Source of the DNA: a virus
Virus record (IMG/VR): IMGVR_UViG_3300025133_000103
Location: 1 to 62,033 of that record
Strand: one strand, 5' to 3'
DNA length: 62,033 nucleotides
The translations under genes and the position numbers were made by a program. Below are positions 16,199-24,603 of this stretch, piece after piece. The first letter of the stretch is position 1, and each line of letters begins with the position of its first letter. The notes below the pieces were generated by a model that was not told the origin of the DNA, searched no databases, and saw nothing but the letters and a program-made list of their open reading frames with translations.

Positions 16199-16945
16199 AT
16201 GCCAACTACTACAGCATCACTAACTATATCAAGCGCTGATCTTACGAGCAGCCCTATCAACATATCTGCCACTACCAACCTTACAGAGGCTGGTACAGGT
16301 ATCGGGTTGCAATCAACGTCTGGGTTAGCGAGAAGAGAAACGGAATCTGTAACCCCTTACGTCTTGTATCGTTCTGACGATTACGCAGACGATAAGTCTC
16401 ATAAGGTTTATCTAAAAAACTTATCTGTTGTAAGCTCTGAGTACTTTACTGTATATCTAACTGGAGACCGAGCCACAGGCGCTCACGATGCTACTGACCA
16501 GTCTATTACTGGACTGACAGAGGTAGGGAGATTATATGCAGGTGACTTTGCTTTTATTCCTTGGAACTCAGCTTCGGGAACTAAAGAGGCATTTACTGTA
16601 ACTGTTGCCAATACATGGGCTGCTGGAGACACATTTGCTTTCGATGGTGTAACCGTTGTCGCAGCTAATTCAACAGTAGCTAACGTAGCGTCACAAATTA
16701 ATAATGCTTACTACCCGAACTGGACCACATCGGTAGATACTGCGGTAGTAACCTTTACATCGAGAACCTCAAGGGCTGACCTAGAGATTGATACAACCGA
16801 AGCGGTTACTACGACGGCAGGTGACGGAACGGGAGCGGTGGCAACAACTGTTACGGGAACGAAGTCTCTTTCAGACATCTATATAAAGCCTAGCGTAGCG
16901 ACATCTATGACTTTAGAATCAATGTTAATCTATCAAGCAGTATAA
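16199..16945 (+). CDS. tandem-family protein 3, with an inserted domain
   Basis: 248 residues. The N-terminal 105 residues follow the family (MPTTTASLTISSADLTSSP; HKVYLKNLSVVSSEYFTVYL), and the GRLYAGDFAFIPWN motif is also present, but an extra stretch of about 85 residues (AFTVTVANTWAAGDTFAFDG...NNAYYPNWTTSVDTAVVTFT) is inserted before the last strand. The insert resembles the small beta domains found in phage tail and capsid proteins. Confidence 0.6.
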   Translation: MPTTTASLTISSADLTSSPINISATTNLTEAGTGIGLQSTSGLARRETESVTPYVLYRSDDYADDKSHKVYLKNLSVVSSEYFTVYLTGDRATGAHDATDQSITGLTEVGRLYAGDFAFIPWNSASGTKEAFTVTVANTWAAGDTFAFDGVTVVAANSTVANVASQINNAYYPNWTTSVDTAVVTFTSRTSRADLEIDTTEAVTTTAGDGTGAVATTVTGTKSLSDIYIKPSVATSMTLESMLIYQAV

Positions 16946-17364
16946 TGGCTACAGTACGGGCATCACTATCATTAAACAGCGCGGATGTACTTACGTCTCC
17001 GCTCACGCTTTCTGTTGTAGCCAACCTTACTTGTGATTCTGGTAGCCTTATCAGAGCTAAAGTAAAAGGTACGGCTGTCGATACAAACGACATGATCGTT
17101 TACTTGGCTAACGACAAGAATGACAGGGCTTACTTATACATTAAGAATATAGAGCCTGAGCTGGAGAACTACGTATACTTACGTAACGAAACCGAAAGCG
17201 ACACGGCTTTCTCTGCTAAAATTGGGGGTGGCGAATTTGCTTTTATCCCTTTAGCGCCAGACAAGACATACGCTGTTCACGCTACGAAAGCGGACTCACT
17301 GATTGAGTACGGTGTATTTGGAAACGACAACTCTGCTGTAATCTTCGGAGGCTCAGGAACATAA
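16945..17364 (+). CDS. tandem-family protein 4
   Basis: 139 residues. Family opening MATVRASLSLNSADVLTSPL, middle YLYIKNIEPELENYVYL and FAFIPLAPDKTYAVHATK, end IEYGVFGNDNS match the other three copies. The start overlaps the preceding stop (TAATGG). It is the most diverged member. Confidence 0.6.
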   Translation: MATVRASLSLNSADVLTSPLTLSVVANLTCDSGSLIRAKVKGTAVDTNDMIVYLANDKNDRAYLYIKNIEPELENYVYLRNETESDTAFSAKIGGGEFAFIPLAPDKTYAVHATKADSLIEYGVFGNDNSAVIFGGSGT

Positions 17365-17376
17365 TAAAATAAAGAC

Positions 17377-17907
17377 ATGGCATTTAAGACGGTAAAAATA
17401 ACACCAACATTAAGCACAGACGCATATGCAGACGGAGATGTATTATTTGTTAATACAGAGTTTTCCTTGCCTCACAGATCTTGCAAGCTAATTGGTGGAT
17501 TAGTTATAGACTACGAAAAAGACCTTGTAGCAGACGCTGTTGTGCTGTACTTTATGCAGAGAAATAAAGCTGATTTAGGCACAATCAACGAAACCGCAAA
17601 TATTAGCAACGCTAATCTTAAGTTAAATCAACTTATAGGGGCTTGTCAAATTGGAACGGGAGATCCAGTAGGAGAAATTGATAGCGCCGTTTTTAAGCCT
17701 TTATCTACTTATGGTGATGTAGATGGAAGTGAAGAAGGAGGAATGCAGCCTATTGTCTTAACAAGTGTAGGTCCAGACGAAGAATATCAAAGTGATCCTA
17801 AGTCGTCTACTCCAATGTATGTAAGCGGGGTTATACAGTCTGTTAGTACGGCTCCAAATTTTAGCGCAACTGATGCGATTGATATAATTCTATACTTCGA
17901 GTATTGA
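17377..17907 (+). CDS. hypothetical virion protein
   Basis: A 176-residue, acidic, beta-rich protein (MAFKTVKITPTLSTDAYADG ... IDIILYFEY). It does not share the family opening of the four preceding genes but is of the same kind in size and composition. Placed directly before the scaffold gene, it is probably a capsid-surface or vertex protein. Function otherwise unknown. Confidence 0.55.
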   Translation: MAFKTVKITPTLSTDAYADGDVLFVNTEFSLPHRSCKLIGGLVIDYEKDLVADAVVLYFMQRNKADLGTINETANISNANLKLNQLIGACQIGTGDPVGEIDSAVFKPLSTYGDVDGSEEGGMQPIVLTSVGPDEEYQSDPKSSTPMYVSGVIQSVSTAPNFSATDAIDIILYFEY

Positions 17908-17932
17908 ATAAAACACAACTTAATTTAATTTA

Positions 17933-19090
17933 ATGGATAATAATCAAAACGAAACTTTTGAGAAAGCAGAGATCTTCAGTAGCCCTGAGGATCTTGCTGC
18001 TTCTATACAGGCCGATGCGCCTCAACAAGAGTCAGCAGGTGAACAGCCTTCAAACGAAACGATCATGGGTGGTCAAGCACCCCCAACAGGATCGGTTGTA
18101 GAAGGTCTCCCCGCTGAAGAAGCTCCCGCGCAAGAAGCGCCAGGGGAGCCACAACAACAAGGTACTAACGAGGTTCAGCGAGAGACTGCCGAACCCGAAA
18201 CAAATACACAACAAGGGTATTCAGACGACGAGGTCGAGACGGCGGTTATGAGCTTCCTGAGCGAAAAGCTCGGACGGGAGGTTACATCGCTTGATGATCT
18301 GTCTGCTACCCAGCAAGCTGAGGCAAACGCTTTAGATGAAAGAGTCCAAGCCATAGCGCAGTTCGTAGAGGATACGGGCCGTGCGCCAGAGGATTGGTTT
18401 AGGTATCAGTCGTTAAATCCAGAGAGTATGGATGATATGACTGCGGTTAGAGTTCAAATGGCTAACGAGTACCCAAACCTGTCTTATGAGGAGTTGGACC
18501 TTTTAACGAAAAGCAAATACAAGCTAGACGCCGACCTCCACGATGAGGCCGAGCTAAAGCTTTCTCAATTGCAACTTAAGATTGACGGACAAAAAGCCCG
18601 TGAAGGTGTGGAGCAGATTAGACAAAAGTACTCCGCCCCCGACACCGAGCAAGCTGCCCCTGGATCTGTTTTTGATGACAAATGGGTGTCAGATATGTCG
18701 AGAGAAGTCGATTCCATTGAAGGTCTAGAGTTTGACCTGGGTGGAGAGAAGACTTTTGAATTCGGCTTAGACGACAACTACAAGTCGCAATTAAAAACAA
18801 AAAACGCTCGTCTTAACGAGTACTTCGACTCCTATGTAAGGGATGACGGGAGCTGGGATTATGAATCCCTGTCTACGCATGTGGCTTTAGTTGACAACAT
18901 CGACAAGATTATCAAGTCGGTATACACTCAAGGCTTGGGTGATGGTCAGAAGACGCTTGTAAATACAGCGGCTAATATCTCTACTCAGTCCCCTCAACAG
19001 GGAAGTCAAAATAATCAAACGTCTCCACTTGCAGACCAAGTGAGACAGCTCATCTCGAAAAATAACAAGATGAGTTTTAATAACTTTTAA
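17933..19090 (+). CDS. capsid scaffolding protein
   Basis: A 385-residue protein. Residues 1-95 are disordered and Gln/Glu/Pro/Ala-rich (repeats such as PAEEAPAQEAPGEPQQQG). The rest is charged and helical (DDEVETAVMSFLSEKLGREV; YEELDLLTKSKYKLDADLHD). The end is again Gln/Ser-rich, with a basic NKMSFNNF tail. This acid-rich, helical make-up right before the major capsid gene is the normal signature of a scaffold that guides prohead assembly and then leaves. No protease motif is seen in it or nearby. Confidence 0.75.
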   Translation: MDNNQNETFEKAEIFSSPEDLAASIQADAPQQESAGEQPSNETIMGGQAPPTGSVVEGLPAEEAPAQEAPGEPQQQGTNEVQRETAEPETNTQQGYSDDEVETAVMSFLSEKLGREVTSLDDLSATQQAEANALDERVQAIAQFVEDTGRAPEDWFRYQSLNPESMDDMTAVRVQMANEYPNLSYEELDLLTKSKYKLDADLHDEAELKLSQLQLKIDGQKAREGVEQIRQKYSAPDTEQAAPGSVFDDKWVSDMSREVDSIEGLEFDLGGEKTFEFGLDDNYKSQLKTKNARLNEYFDSYVRDDGSWDYESLSTHVALVDNIDKIIKSVYTQGLGDGQKTLVNTAANISTQSPQQGSQNNQTSPLADQVRQLISKNNKMSFNNF

Positions 19091-19104
19091 AAAAAATATA
19101 AATT

Positions 19105-20520
19105 ATGGCTACTTTAGGTTCTACTAGGGGTACTGATATCCCTAATCTAGACACGGCGGGTTCTAACTATAGAATCACGCCCGAATCCTATACTACCGTT
19201 GATACACTGATTAAGGCAACAAAAGATGAGGTTATGCCTGATCTCGTTGAAACTTATGGCGATCAAGGTATTACTGGATTTTTAAAATTAACTGGCGCTA
19301 TTAACGCTGGTGGTGCCTCTGATCAGATCGACTGGTACGAAACAGGAAGACGGCACAAAACCCTCGCCTACACTGGCGGAAACACTACTATCGACGCCTC
19401 AGGCTCTGACTTCGTGACTATTACCGATGCTGCTGTAACAGCAGGATGTCAAGCAAATGATGTTCTTATGGACGCTACTAGCGGGGTCCGATTTATTGTT
19501 AAGTCTGGTGGATTTGGCACGGGATCTAGTGTTAATGTTGTCTTGCTAAAGCTTGACGGAACAGATGTTGCGGCTGCTGATATTGATGCTACGAGTGGAG
19601 GCACTTTGGTTGTTTTGGGTAATATGTATGCTCAAGGAACGAACCAACCAACTGCTTTCCGCGAGACCGATATCGAGCGCTACAAGAATCCATTTATGAT
19701 TGTTAAGGGCCGTCACGAAGTGAACGGTTCACAAGCAACAAACATCGGATGGGTGAACGTAGGTGGCGGTGAATACCGCTGGTTCATGTATGCTGAGCAA
19801 GAGGCGCGTAAGCGTTTTGAAGACCAGCGTGAGATGATGATGCTCTTCGGCGAGAAGATGGCTACGAGCGGTTCTGATACCGCTCTGGATAACGTAATTG
19901 CTGGTTCTGAAGGTTACTTCTCGGCTATCGAGGATCGCGGAATTCAAGTGAGCAACGCTAACGCTAACCCGCTCGATTCATTCGCAGAGTTTGACGACAT
20001 CATTATCGAGCTTGATAAGCAAGGAGCGCCATCTGAGTACGCTATGTACGTAAACAGAAAGCAAGACTTGGCTATCGACGACATGCTCGCTTCTGGTATC
20101 TCTACTGGCGTTACTGCTGGTTTGCCAGGACAGTTCGGTGCTTTCAACAACGATTCTGACATGGCTGTTAAGCTTGGCTTTAAGTCGTTTACTCGTGGAG
20201 GGTATACTTTCCACAAGCACGATTGGAAGCTGTTGAACGATCCTACTTTGTTGGGGGCATCTAACTACGTACAAGGGGCTATGGTTCCTATGTCGCAGGT
20301 TACTGACGCACGTTCAGGCATGAAGGCTCCGTCTTTGGCTATGTACTACAAAGAGGCTAACGGCTACTCTCGCGAGATGGATCACTGGGTAACTGGTGGT
20401 GGCGTTTTAGGACACACTAACAACGGTGATGTAGGAACTGACCAAGCGGTCTTCCACTACAGATCAGAAGTTGCTTTGTGTGTTAGAGCTGCGAATCAAC
20501 ACGTAATGATTAAGGGTTAA
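19105..20520 (+). CDS. major capsid protein
   Basis: A 471-residue protein following the scaffold gene at 14 nt. Length, lack of signal or membrane segments and mixed alpha/beta composition suit an HK97-fold capsid protein, with a helical N-terminal arm (TTVDTLIKATKDEVMPDLVE) and a probable spine-helix stretch (WFMYAEQEARKRFEDQREMMM, about 21 residues at 225-245). Bases 19,660-20,520 use an unusually uniform, C-ending codon set compared with neighbours, as expected for the most highly expressed virion gene. A hairpin follows the stop. Confidence 0.8.
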   Translation: MATLGSTRGTDIPNLDTAGSNYRITPESYTTVDTLIKATKDEVMPDLVETYGDQGITGFLKLTGAINAGGASDQIDWYETGRRHKTLAYTGGNTTIDASGSDFVTITDAAVTAGCQANDVLMDATSGVRFIVKSGGFGTGSSVNVVLLKLDGTDVAAADIDATSGGTLVVLGNMYAQGTNQPTAFRETDIERYKNPFMIVKGRHEVNGSQATNIGWVNVGGGEYRWFMYAEQEARKRFEDQREMMMLFGEKMATSGSDTALDNVIAGSEGYFSAIEDRGIQVSNANANPLDSFAEFDDIIIELDKQGAPSEYAMYVNRKQDLAIDDMLASGISTGVTAGLPGQFGAFNNDSDMAVKLGFKSFTRGGYTFHKHDWKLLNDPTLLGASNYVQGAMVPMSQVTDARSGMKAPSLAMYYKEANGYSREMDHWVTGGGVLGHTNNGDVGTDQAVFHYRSEVALCVRAANQHVMIKG

Positions 20521-20522
20521 TC

Positions 20523-20550
20523 GTTGGTTAATCATTGATTACTAACTTTT
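20523..20550 (+). terminator. hairpin with short T run after the capsid gene
   Basis: An inverted repeat (TAATCA/TGATTA with outer GTTGG/CTAAC and one bulged T) starts two bases after the capsid stop and ends in CTTTT. It is a weak terminator or an mRNA 3'-end stabiliser for the capsid message. Confidence 0.5.
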
Positions 20551-20565
20551 AAAACTTAAGAAATT

Positions 20566-20907
20566 ATGAGACGATTTTTATATTTTGAAGCTGACGGTGA
20601 TGGCACAGCTGCCTTAGCCGTTCCAGTAGACCGAGTAGCTGGTATTGACGTAACTAGCGCTACTGCGTTTTCTATCTATTTTGATAGCATTGGCGCAGGT
20701 GGCGGTGGTGCCGATGATCATAGCGGTGATGTTGCTATTTCAAACGTAACGAGTGGAGATTGTAAAGTTGTTGTTGAGGCTATAGCCGACGCAATGCTTA
20801 ATTCTGCGGATCCATTTATTGTGGTTCTGGACGCTCAAAACGCTGAAGCAATTCACTCATCTATGACGGCTACTTCTGGCTCTTGTGCAATAACCTTAGA
20901 CGACTAA
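20566..20907 (+). CDS. small head-protein family member A
   Basis: 113 residues starting MRRFLYFEADGDGTAALAVP. It shares a pattern with the N-termini of the next genes: an opening F-L-x-F strand, a conserved P-V-D-R/K-V/L-x-x-I turn, a second strand, and later a VVEAIADAM helix with an acidic last strand (SCAITLDD). It sits directly after the capsid gene, where head decoration or completion proteins are expected. No catalytic motif. Confidence 0.6.
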   Translation: MRRFLYFEADGDGTAALAVPVDRVAGIDVTSATAFSIYFDSIGAGGGGADDHSGDVAISNVTSGDCKVVVEAIADAMLNSADPFIVVLDAQNAEAIHSSMTATSGSCAITLDD

Positions 20908-20912
20908 TAATT

Positions 20913-21215
20913 ATGGAAAATAAACTACTTTTTTGCAGAGTCTCTGCATCCGATATGCTGGCACTTCCAGCTAGAGAGGTTATTGCTATAAGCAAAGCTC
21001 ACGCTACCGAACTTAAAATCTTTTTTGCAGGTTTGGATGTGACTGACAACGCTGGTGAGATATTGGTTGTAACTACTAATGCAAACACAAAAGCCGCTAT
21101 TAAGGCTATAGTTCATGAGATCAACTACGGGAAAACACCTATGTCTACCGTAGCGGATGGAGTTGACGGCGTGTATTTAAACGGTATTACAGCTGCGACA
21201 TCTAACACTAACTAA
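20913..21215 (+). CDS. small head-protein family member B
   Basis: Start set at MENKLLFCRVSASDM (20913), not the upstream ATG at 20883 that lies inside the previous gene. The 100 residues follow the same plan as family member A: LLFCRV strand, LPAREVIAISKA turn, ELKIFFAGL strand, KAAIKAIVHEIN helix and VYLNGITA end. Probably a decoration protein paralogue. Confidence 0.55.
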   Translation: MENKLLFCRVSASDMLALPAREVIAISKAHATELKIFFAGLDVTDNAGEILVVTTNANTKAAIKAIVHEINYGKTPMSTVADGVDGVYLNGITAATSNTN

Positions 21216-21218
21216 AAC

Positions 21219-21249
21219 GTGAAAGGGGGCTTCGGCCCTACTTTTACAC
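21219..21249 (+). terminator. UUCG-loop hairpin between small head genes
   Basis: GGGC-TTCG-GCCC forms a very stable tetraloop hairpin, extended outward by AAAG/CTTTT and GTG/CAC pairs. The T run is within the stem rather than after it. Likely a terminator or an mRNA stabiliser. Confidence 0.6.
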
Positions 21250-21282
21250 TTTAACTTTTAAAAAAAACAAAAATTAGAAAAT

Positions 21283-21654
21283 ATGAATGAATTAATTCTT
21301 TCAAAATTAAATGTGGCAACATGTAATGTGACTAAGCATTTAGTTTCTAACGGAGGTAGCGCTTCTCTTGCTGCAACAACAGCTGGAGATGGGTCTGCTA
21401 CTTTAGTTGGAGATGATGTTGCTGGAACCATTACGTTTGCAGACACATGGGCTGATGGTGACACTGTTGTTGTCACTTATGCTAATGCTTATGACAACGC
21501 ACCAATAGTATTGCTTACTGGCGCTCAAAATGTAAACGCTTCAGGTGCTGTTTTAGTAGAGGTAGATGCTCTTGCTAGTGCAACTACTGCTTTTACTATT
21601 ACTGCTAGTGGTACTTGTGTGGGATCTCTAGGCTACTTAGTTATTGGACAGTAA
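21283..21654 (+). CDS. hypothetical small virion protein
   Basis: 123 residues: MNELILSKLNVATCNVTKHL, then Gly/Ala/Thr-rich strands (TITFADTWADGDTVVVTYAN; VLLTGAQNVNASGAVLVEVD). The pattern, including ADTWADGDT, resembles the inserted domain of tandem-family protein 3 (NTWAAGDTF), so they may share a module. It is preceded by one hairpin and followed by another, i.e. it is a separate transcription unit. Likely a decoration or fibre protein. Confidence 0.55.
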   Translation: MNELILSKLNVATCNVTKHLVSNGGSASLAATTAGDGSATLVGDDVAGTITFADTWADGDTVVVTYANAYDNAPIVLLTGAQNVNASGAVLVEVDALASATTAFTITASGTCVGSLGYLVIGQ

Positions 21655-21676
21655 TAACTAAGAACACTACTACGAG

Positions 21677-21706
21677 AAAGGCTCCTTCGGGGGCCTTTTT
21701 CTTTTT
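21677..21706 (+). terminator. rho-independent terminator
   Basis: AAAGGCTCC-TTCG-GGGGCCTTT, a nine-pair stem (one G-U) with a UUCG tetraloop, followed by TTCTTTTT. Textbook terminator, immediately upstream of the promoter at 21709. Confidence 0.88.
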
Positions 21707-21708
21707 AG

Positions 21709-21716
21709 TATATTTG
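21709..21716 (+). promoter_or_regulatory. promoter -7 box TATATTTG, nearly leaderless start
   Basis: TATATTTGC directly after the terminator and only four bases before the ATG at 21721, implying a leaderless or near-leaderless mRNA. Confidence 0.65.
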
Positions 21717-21720
21717 CATC

Positions 21721-22038
21721 ATGGCTAAATTCCTACAGTTTATAGACGATGCTGACGACGCAGCCACCTATCCCGTAGACAAGCTCATAGCAATTACTTG
21801 CGCGTCTAACGCGGCCCTAGTACTGAAGTTCTCGCCAGGTTCGCTAGGTACAGGACAATCAGCGTCTTTGGACTTCGTTACGTTGACTATAACGGCTGAT
21901 ACGGAGAAGTCGGTTATGACTAATATAGCCGATGCTATAACCCACAACGAAGACAATGTTGTTATTGTCGCAGACGACGTGAACAGCATATACCTAGATC
22001 CAGACATTACCGCTTGTGCCATCACGCTAGATGCTTAA
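21721..22038 (+). CDS. small head-protein family member C
   Basis: 105 residues starting MAKFLQFIDDADDAATYPVD. The TYPVDKLIAITCASN turn and ALVLKFSPGS strand correspond to VPVDRVAGIDVTSAT and AFSIYFDSIG of member A. A helix MTNIADAITHNE and ACAITLDA end complete the match. It has its own terminator-promoter upstream. Confidence 0.6.
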   Translation: MAKFLQFIDDADDAATYPVDKLIAITCASNAALVLKFSPGSLGTGQSASLDFVTLTITADTEKSVMTNIADAITHNEDNVVIVADDVNSIYLDPDITACAITLDA

Positions 22039-22047
22039 TATTTTGAG

Positions 22048-22055
22048 TATATTTG
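22048..22055 (+). promoter_or_regulatory. promoter -7 box TATATTTG
   Basis: TATATTTGT 16 nt before the ATG at 22072. Confidence 0.6.
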
Positions 22056-22071
22056 TAGATAATTCAATTCA

Positions 22072-23694
22072 ATGAACGGGAAGTTTTTCTTATTCAAAAG
22101 AGACAGTCCTAATAAGGATTCAGAGGTTTTTTCCGACAATGGGAAAGGGCTTAGCCTTGTAGCTATTCCCGCTTCTAGCGTTTCTTATATGGCTGGTATA
22201 GAAGGTTCTATTAGTATCTTCTTTAACGACACCTCTCTGTTCGAAGAGAACAGCCTGCGAGAAGGGGAGTCGTTTGAAAAAACAAAGGTGTCTGTAGCGT
22301 GTGCCGTTGGTGAAGAGGACGAGCTTATGGAAGCTGTCATCAACTTCATTAATAGAGATACTCCGAATAACTTTATGCGCTTCGATGCTACGGGGGAGCG
22401 TAATACATTTAGGCAGACGGAAGTAGAGGCATCTGTCGATGCCTTTATAAGGTCACGTCCTGTGAGAAGAGGGGTAACGGGTAACGCCGCTATTCAGAAA
22501 ACCAACAACCTGACAATTCTTGACGGATTGGATTTCTTGTCATTAGCTAACTTGCCAATTATAGACTTCTCTCATACGGCATTAGGAGTCGCTAGATCGG
22601 ATATAGCTTCTATGGCTAATCACTCTAAAGCTACTGGTGGTTCTACTAAGAACGCTTCTATAACTTCAGGTAGTACAAAGATTTCCCCTATAGTAGCTGC
22701 TCCTGATGCTGCTTGTTCAACAAAAACCATAGACCTGGCAGCGGGTAAGCTTATAGAAAACACTAATGTTTCGGCAGGGACAGCTGGAACCTTTAATACG
22801 GATGAGGGGGGGTCTTCAGGTGGGACGTCTGACGCGGCTACGATGCGCCTAATAAGGCAGGGTGTTTATTATTCTGTTGCTAGAACATTAGAGCTTATAC
22901 AGCTGCCTTCTTTTGATGATATAACTACAAATGCTAGCCATGTTGTAACTCAGATGCTTGTGAATGATGAAGGAGGGGGGCTTCGTCCTAACGATATAAT
23001 TAGTTTTGAGCTCACTGGAAACTCTCTAGTGGGGTATCTGCGTCTTAATGATTTCCTTGGCAACTCTGATGGGAGCGGAGGGTTTAGGCCAGCTAAATTG
23101 GAGTTTGAAGATATTAATATTGATAACGACTACACTATATACGCTACTGTTGTTATCCCTCCTAACGCCCTAACCCAGCCCATATATGATGGCGATTCAG
23201 CTTCTTCTACAGAAGCAAAGGGTCTATTCCCTAGAGACTCCTTAGGGGATGAATTTGAGATCAGCCATCAAAACTCATCTACTTTCCCTTCTACTAAATT
23301 TAAAGCGATAAGATCTACTTTTCCTTTTAAGCAAGAGAGATTCCCAATGACGCCTGTCAGTTTGGGCGATGCGTTAACCGCTGGTTATACTGAGGCAGAT
23401 GTAAAAGAACCTCTTCTGACCTCCGAAGATAACCTTCATTGTTTTGTCATAAGGAGAACAAAAGACAGAGAAATTGTGGTTTACGACAGAAAGGGTGAGG
23501 TGGTCGCCACAAAGGCCCCAGGGCTAGATACAGACGGGAAGCTGAATATAGATAATTTCGGCATGGTTATAGGGCAAGATCAAGACCCTTGGCAGCAGAT
23601 GCGAATTGCTAGATTTGGAGTTGTAGCTAAAGATATAGGCGACACCCTTTCAAGGGATATAGCCGTACAGATGTTTGAGACGTACAGAGTTTAA
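22072..23694 (+). CDS. head-family domain fused to a lectin-like (LamG-type) domain
   Basis: A 540-residue protein. Residues 1-120 follow the family plan of the preceding genes (KFFLFKRD; LVAIPASSVSYMAG; GSISIFFNDT; EDELMEAVINFIN). Residues about 130-300 are Ser/Thr-rich and variable. The last 240 residues (LIQLPSFDDI; DYTIYATVVIPPNA; NLHCFVIRRTKDREIVVYDR; QQMRIARFGVVAKDIGD) look like a concanavalin/LamG sandwich, which binds sugars. It may therefore be a capsid-anchored carbohydrate-binding fibre. It is separated from the next gene by 18 nt. Confidence 0.6.
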   Translation: MNGKFFLFKRDSPNKDSEVFSDNGKGLSLVAIPASSVSYMAGIEGSISIFFNDTSLFEENSLREGESFEKTKVSVACAVGEEDELMEAVINFINRDTPNNFMRFDATGERNTFRQTEVEASVDAFIRSRPVRRGVTGNAAIQKTNNLTILDGLDFLSLANLPIIDFSHTALGVARSDIASMANHSKATGGSTKNASITSGSTKISPIVAAPDAACSTKTIDLAAGKLIENTNVSAGTAGTFNTDEGGSSGGTSDAATMRLIRQGVYYSVARTLELIQLPSFDDITTNASHVVTQMLVNDEGGGLRPNDIISFELTGNSLVGYLRLNDFLGNSDGSGGFRPAKLEFEDINIDNDYTIYATVVIPPNALTQPIYDGDSASSTEAKGLFPRDSLGDEFEISHQNSSTFPSTKFKAIRSTFPFKQERFPMTPVSLGDALTAGYTEADVKEPLLTSEDNLHCFVIRRTKDREIVVYDRKGEVVATKAPGLDTDGKLNIDNFGMVIGQDQDPWQQMRIARFGVVAKDIGDTLSRDIAVQMFETYRV

Positions 23695-23712
23695 TTTTAA
23701 TTTATATTTAAC

Positions 23713-24537
23713 ATGACACAAAAAGTCAAAAGAGCCCCAGGGCGGCCCAAGGCCGTGGCTCCAGCTCCAGTAGCTGCCGCCCCAGTTAGAAAGAGACCAG
23801 CTATCAAGCGTAAAGAGTCTCCAGACGAACACAAAGAGTACGAGATCCCTAAAGCGGCGGGCGTAGTCTTTATGCTCCCTCAGAAGGGCGTCACTGTCTA
23901 CGACAAGGAGAAAGATACGGTTCGTGAGATCCGCTATTGTCCTAACGAGCCGTCCGTATGGTCGGATGAGCAGGGAGATAAAGCTACACGGCAGTCCGTA
24001 GCCTTTAGAGAGGGTAAGCTGTTTGTTCCTAAGGATAAGCCTAACCTAAGACGGTTTATGGAGTTGCATCCGCAGAATATGGCTAACGGAGGTAGTGTCT
24101 TCCGCGAGGTCAATAAGAAGAGAGACGCTGAAAAAGAGCTTGAAAGAGAGTTCTTGGTCACTGACGCCATCTCTTTGGTGCGCGACAGCGACGTACAGGC
24201 ACTCTTGCCTATCGCTATGTACTTCAATATCAATATTAATACCCCTGTATCAGAGATACGGTTTAACCTCCTTAGAATCGCTAAGAACAAGCCTAAGGAC
24301 TTTATTGAGTCTTTTGACTCCCCACAGGTTAAATCCCGCTCTCTTATTCAGCAAGCTTCTGATTATCAGATTATTAATCTCAGAAATGACGGAGCGTATT
24401 GGTTTGACTCGAACAGCCTTATCGTCTCTACCCCTGTAGGACAGGATTCTATGGACGTTATGGTTCGGTTCTGCCTTACAGAGAAGGGCGCTTCTGTGCT
24501 TACAGCGCTAGAGGAACGCCTAATGAAACTAGGATAG
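23713..24537 (+). CDS. conserved-type phage protein with basic Pro/Ala-rich tail
   Basis: 274 residues. The N-terminus (about 1-45) is Pro, Ala, Lys-rich and has an AT-hook-like APGRPKA core, suggesting DNA contact. A beta domain follows (GVVFMLPQKGVTVYDKEKDT; IRYCPNEPSVWSDEQGD; VAFREGKLFVPKDKPNLRRF), then a helical part (DAISLVRDSDVQALLPIAMY; IRFNLLRIAKNKPKDFIESF) and a last beta hairpin. It lies between capsid and adaptor genes, ends in TAG, and has a terminator behind it. A role in genome organisation or head completion is inferred only. Confidence 0.55.
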   Translation: MTQKVKRAPGRPKAVAPAPVAAAPVRKRPAIKRKESPDEHKEYEIPKAAGVVFMLPQKGVTVYDKEKDTVREIRYCPNEPSVWSDEQGDKATRQSVAFREGKLFVPKDKPNLRRFMELHPQNMANGGSVFREVNKKRDAEKELEREFLVTDAISLVRDSDVQALLPIAMYFNININTPVSEIRFNLLRIAKNKPKDFIESFDSPQVKSRSLIQQASDYQIINLRNDGAYWFDSNSLIVSTPVGQDSMDVMVRFCLTEKGASVLTALEERLMKLG

Positions 24538-24558
24538 CAGGTACATCATATCGTTAGA

Positions 24559-24590
24559 AAAGGCCGCTCTTTAGCGGCTTTTTCTTTTTC
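24559..24590 (+). terminator. rho-independent terminator
   Basis: GCCGCT-CTTT-AGCGGC stem-loop followed by a long T tract (TTTTTCTTTTT). Strong intrinsic terminator, with the next promoter directly behind it. Confidence 0.9.
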
Positions 24591-24591
24591 G

Positions 24592-24599
24592 TATATTTG
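24592..24599 (+). promoter_or_regulatory. promoter -7 box TATATTTG, nearly leaderless start
   Basis: TATATTTGC four bases before the ATG at 24604, repeating the terminator-promoter-ATG layout seen at 21.7 kb. It drives the tail genes. Confidence 0.65.
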
Positions 24600-24603
24600 C
24601 GAT

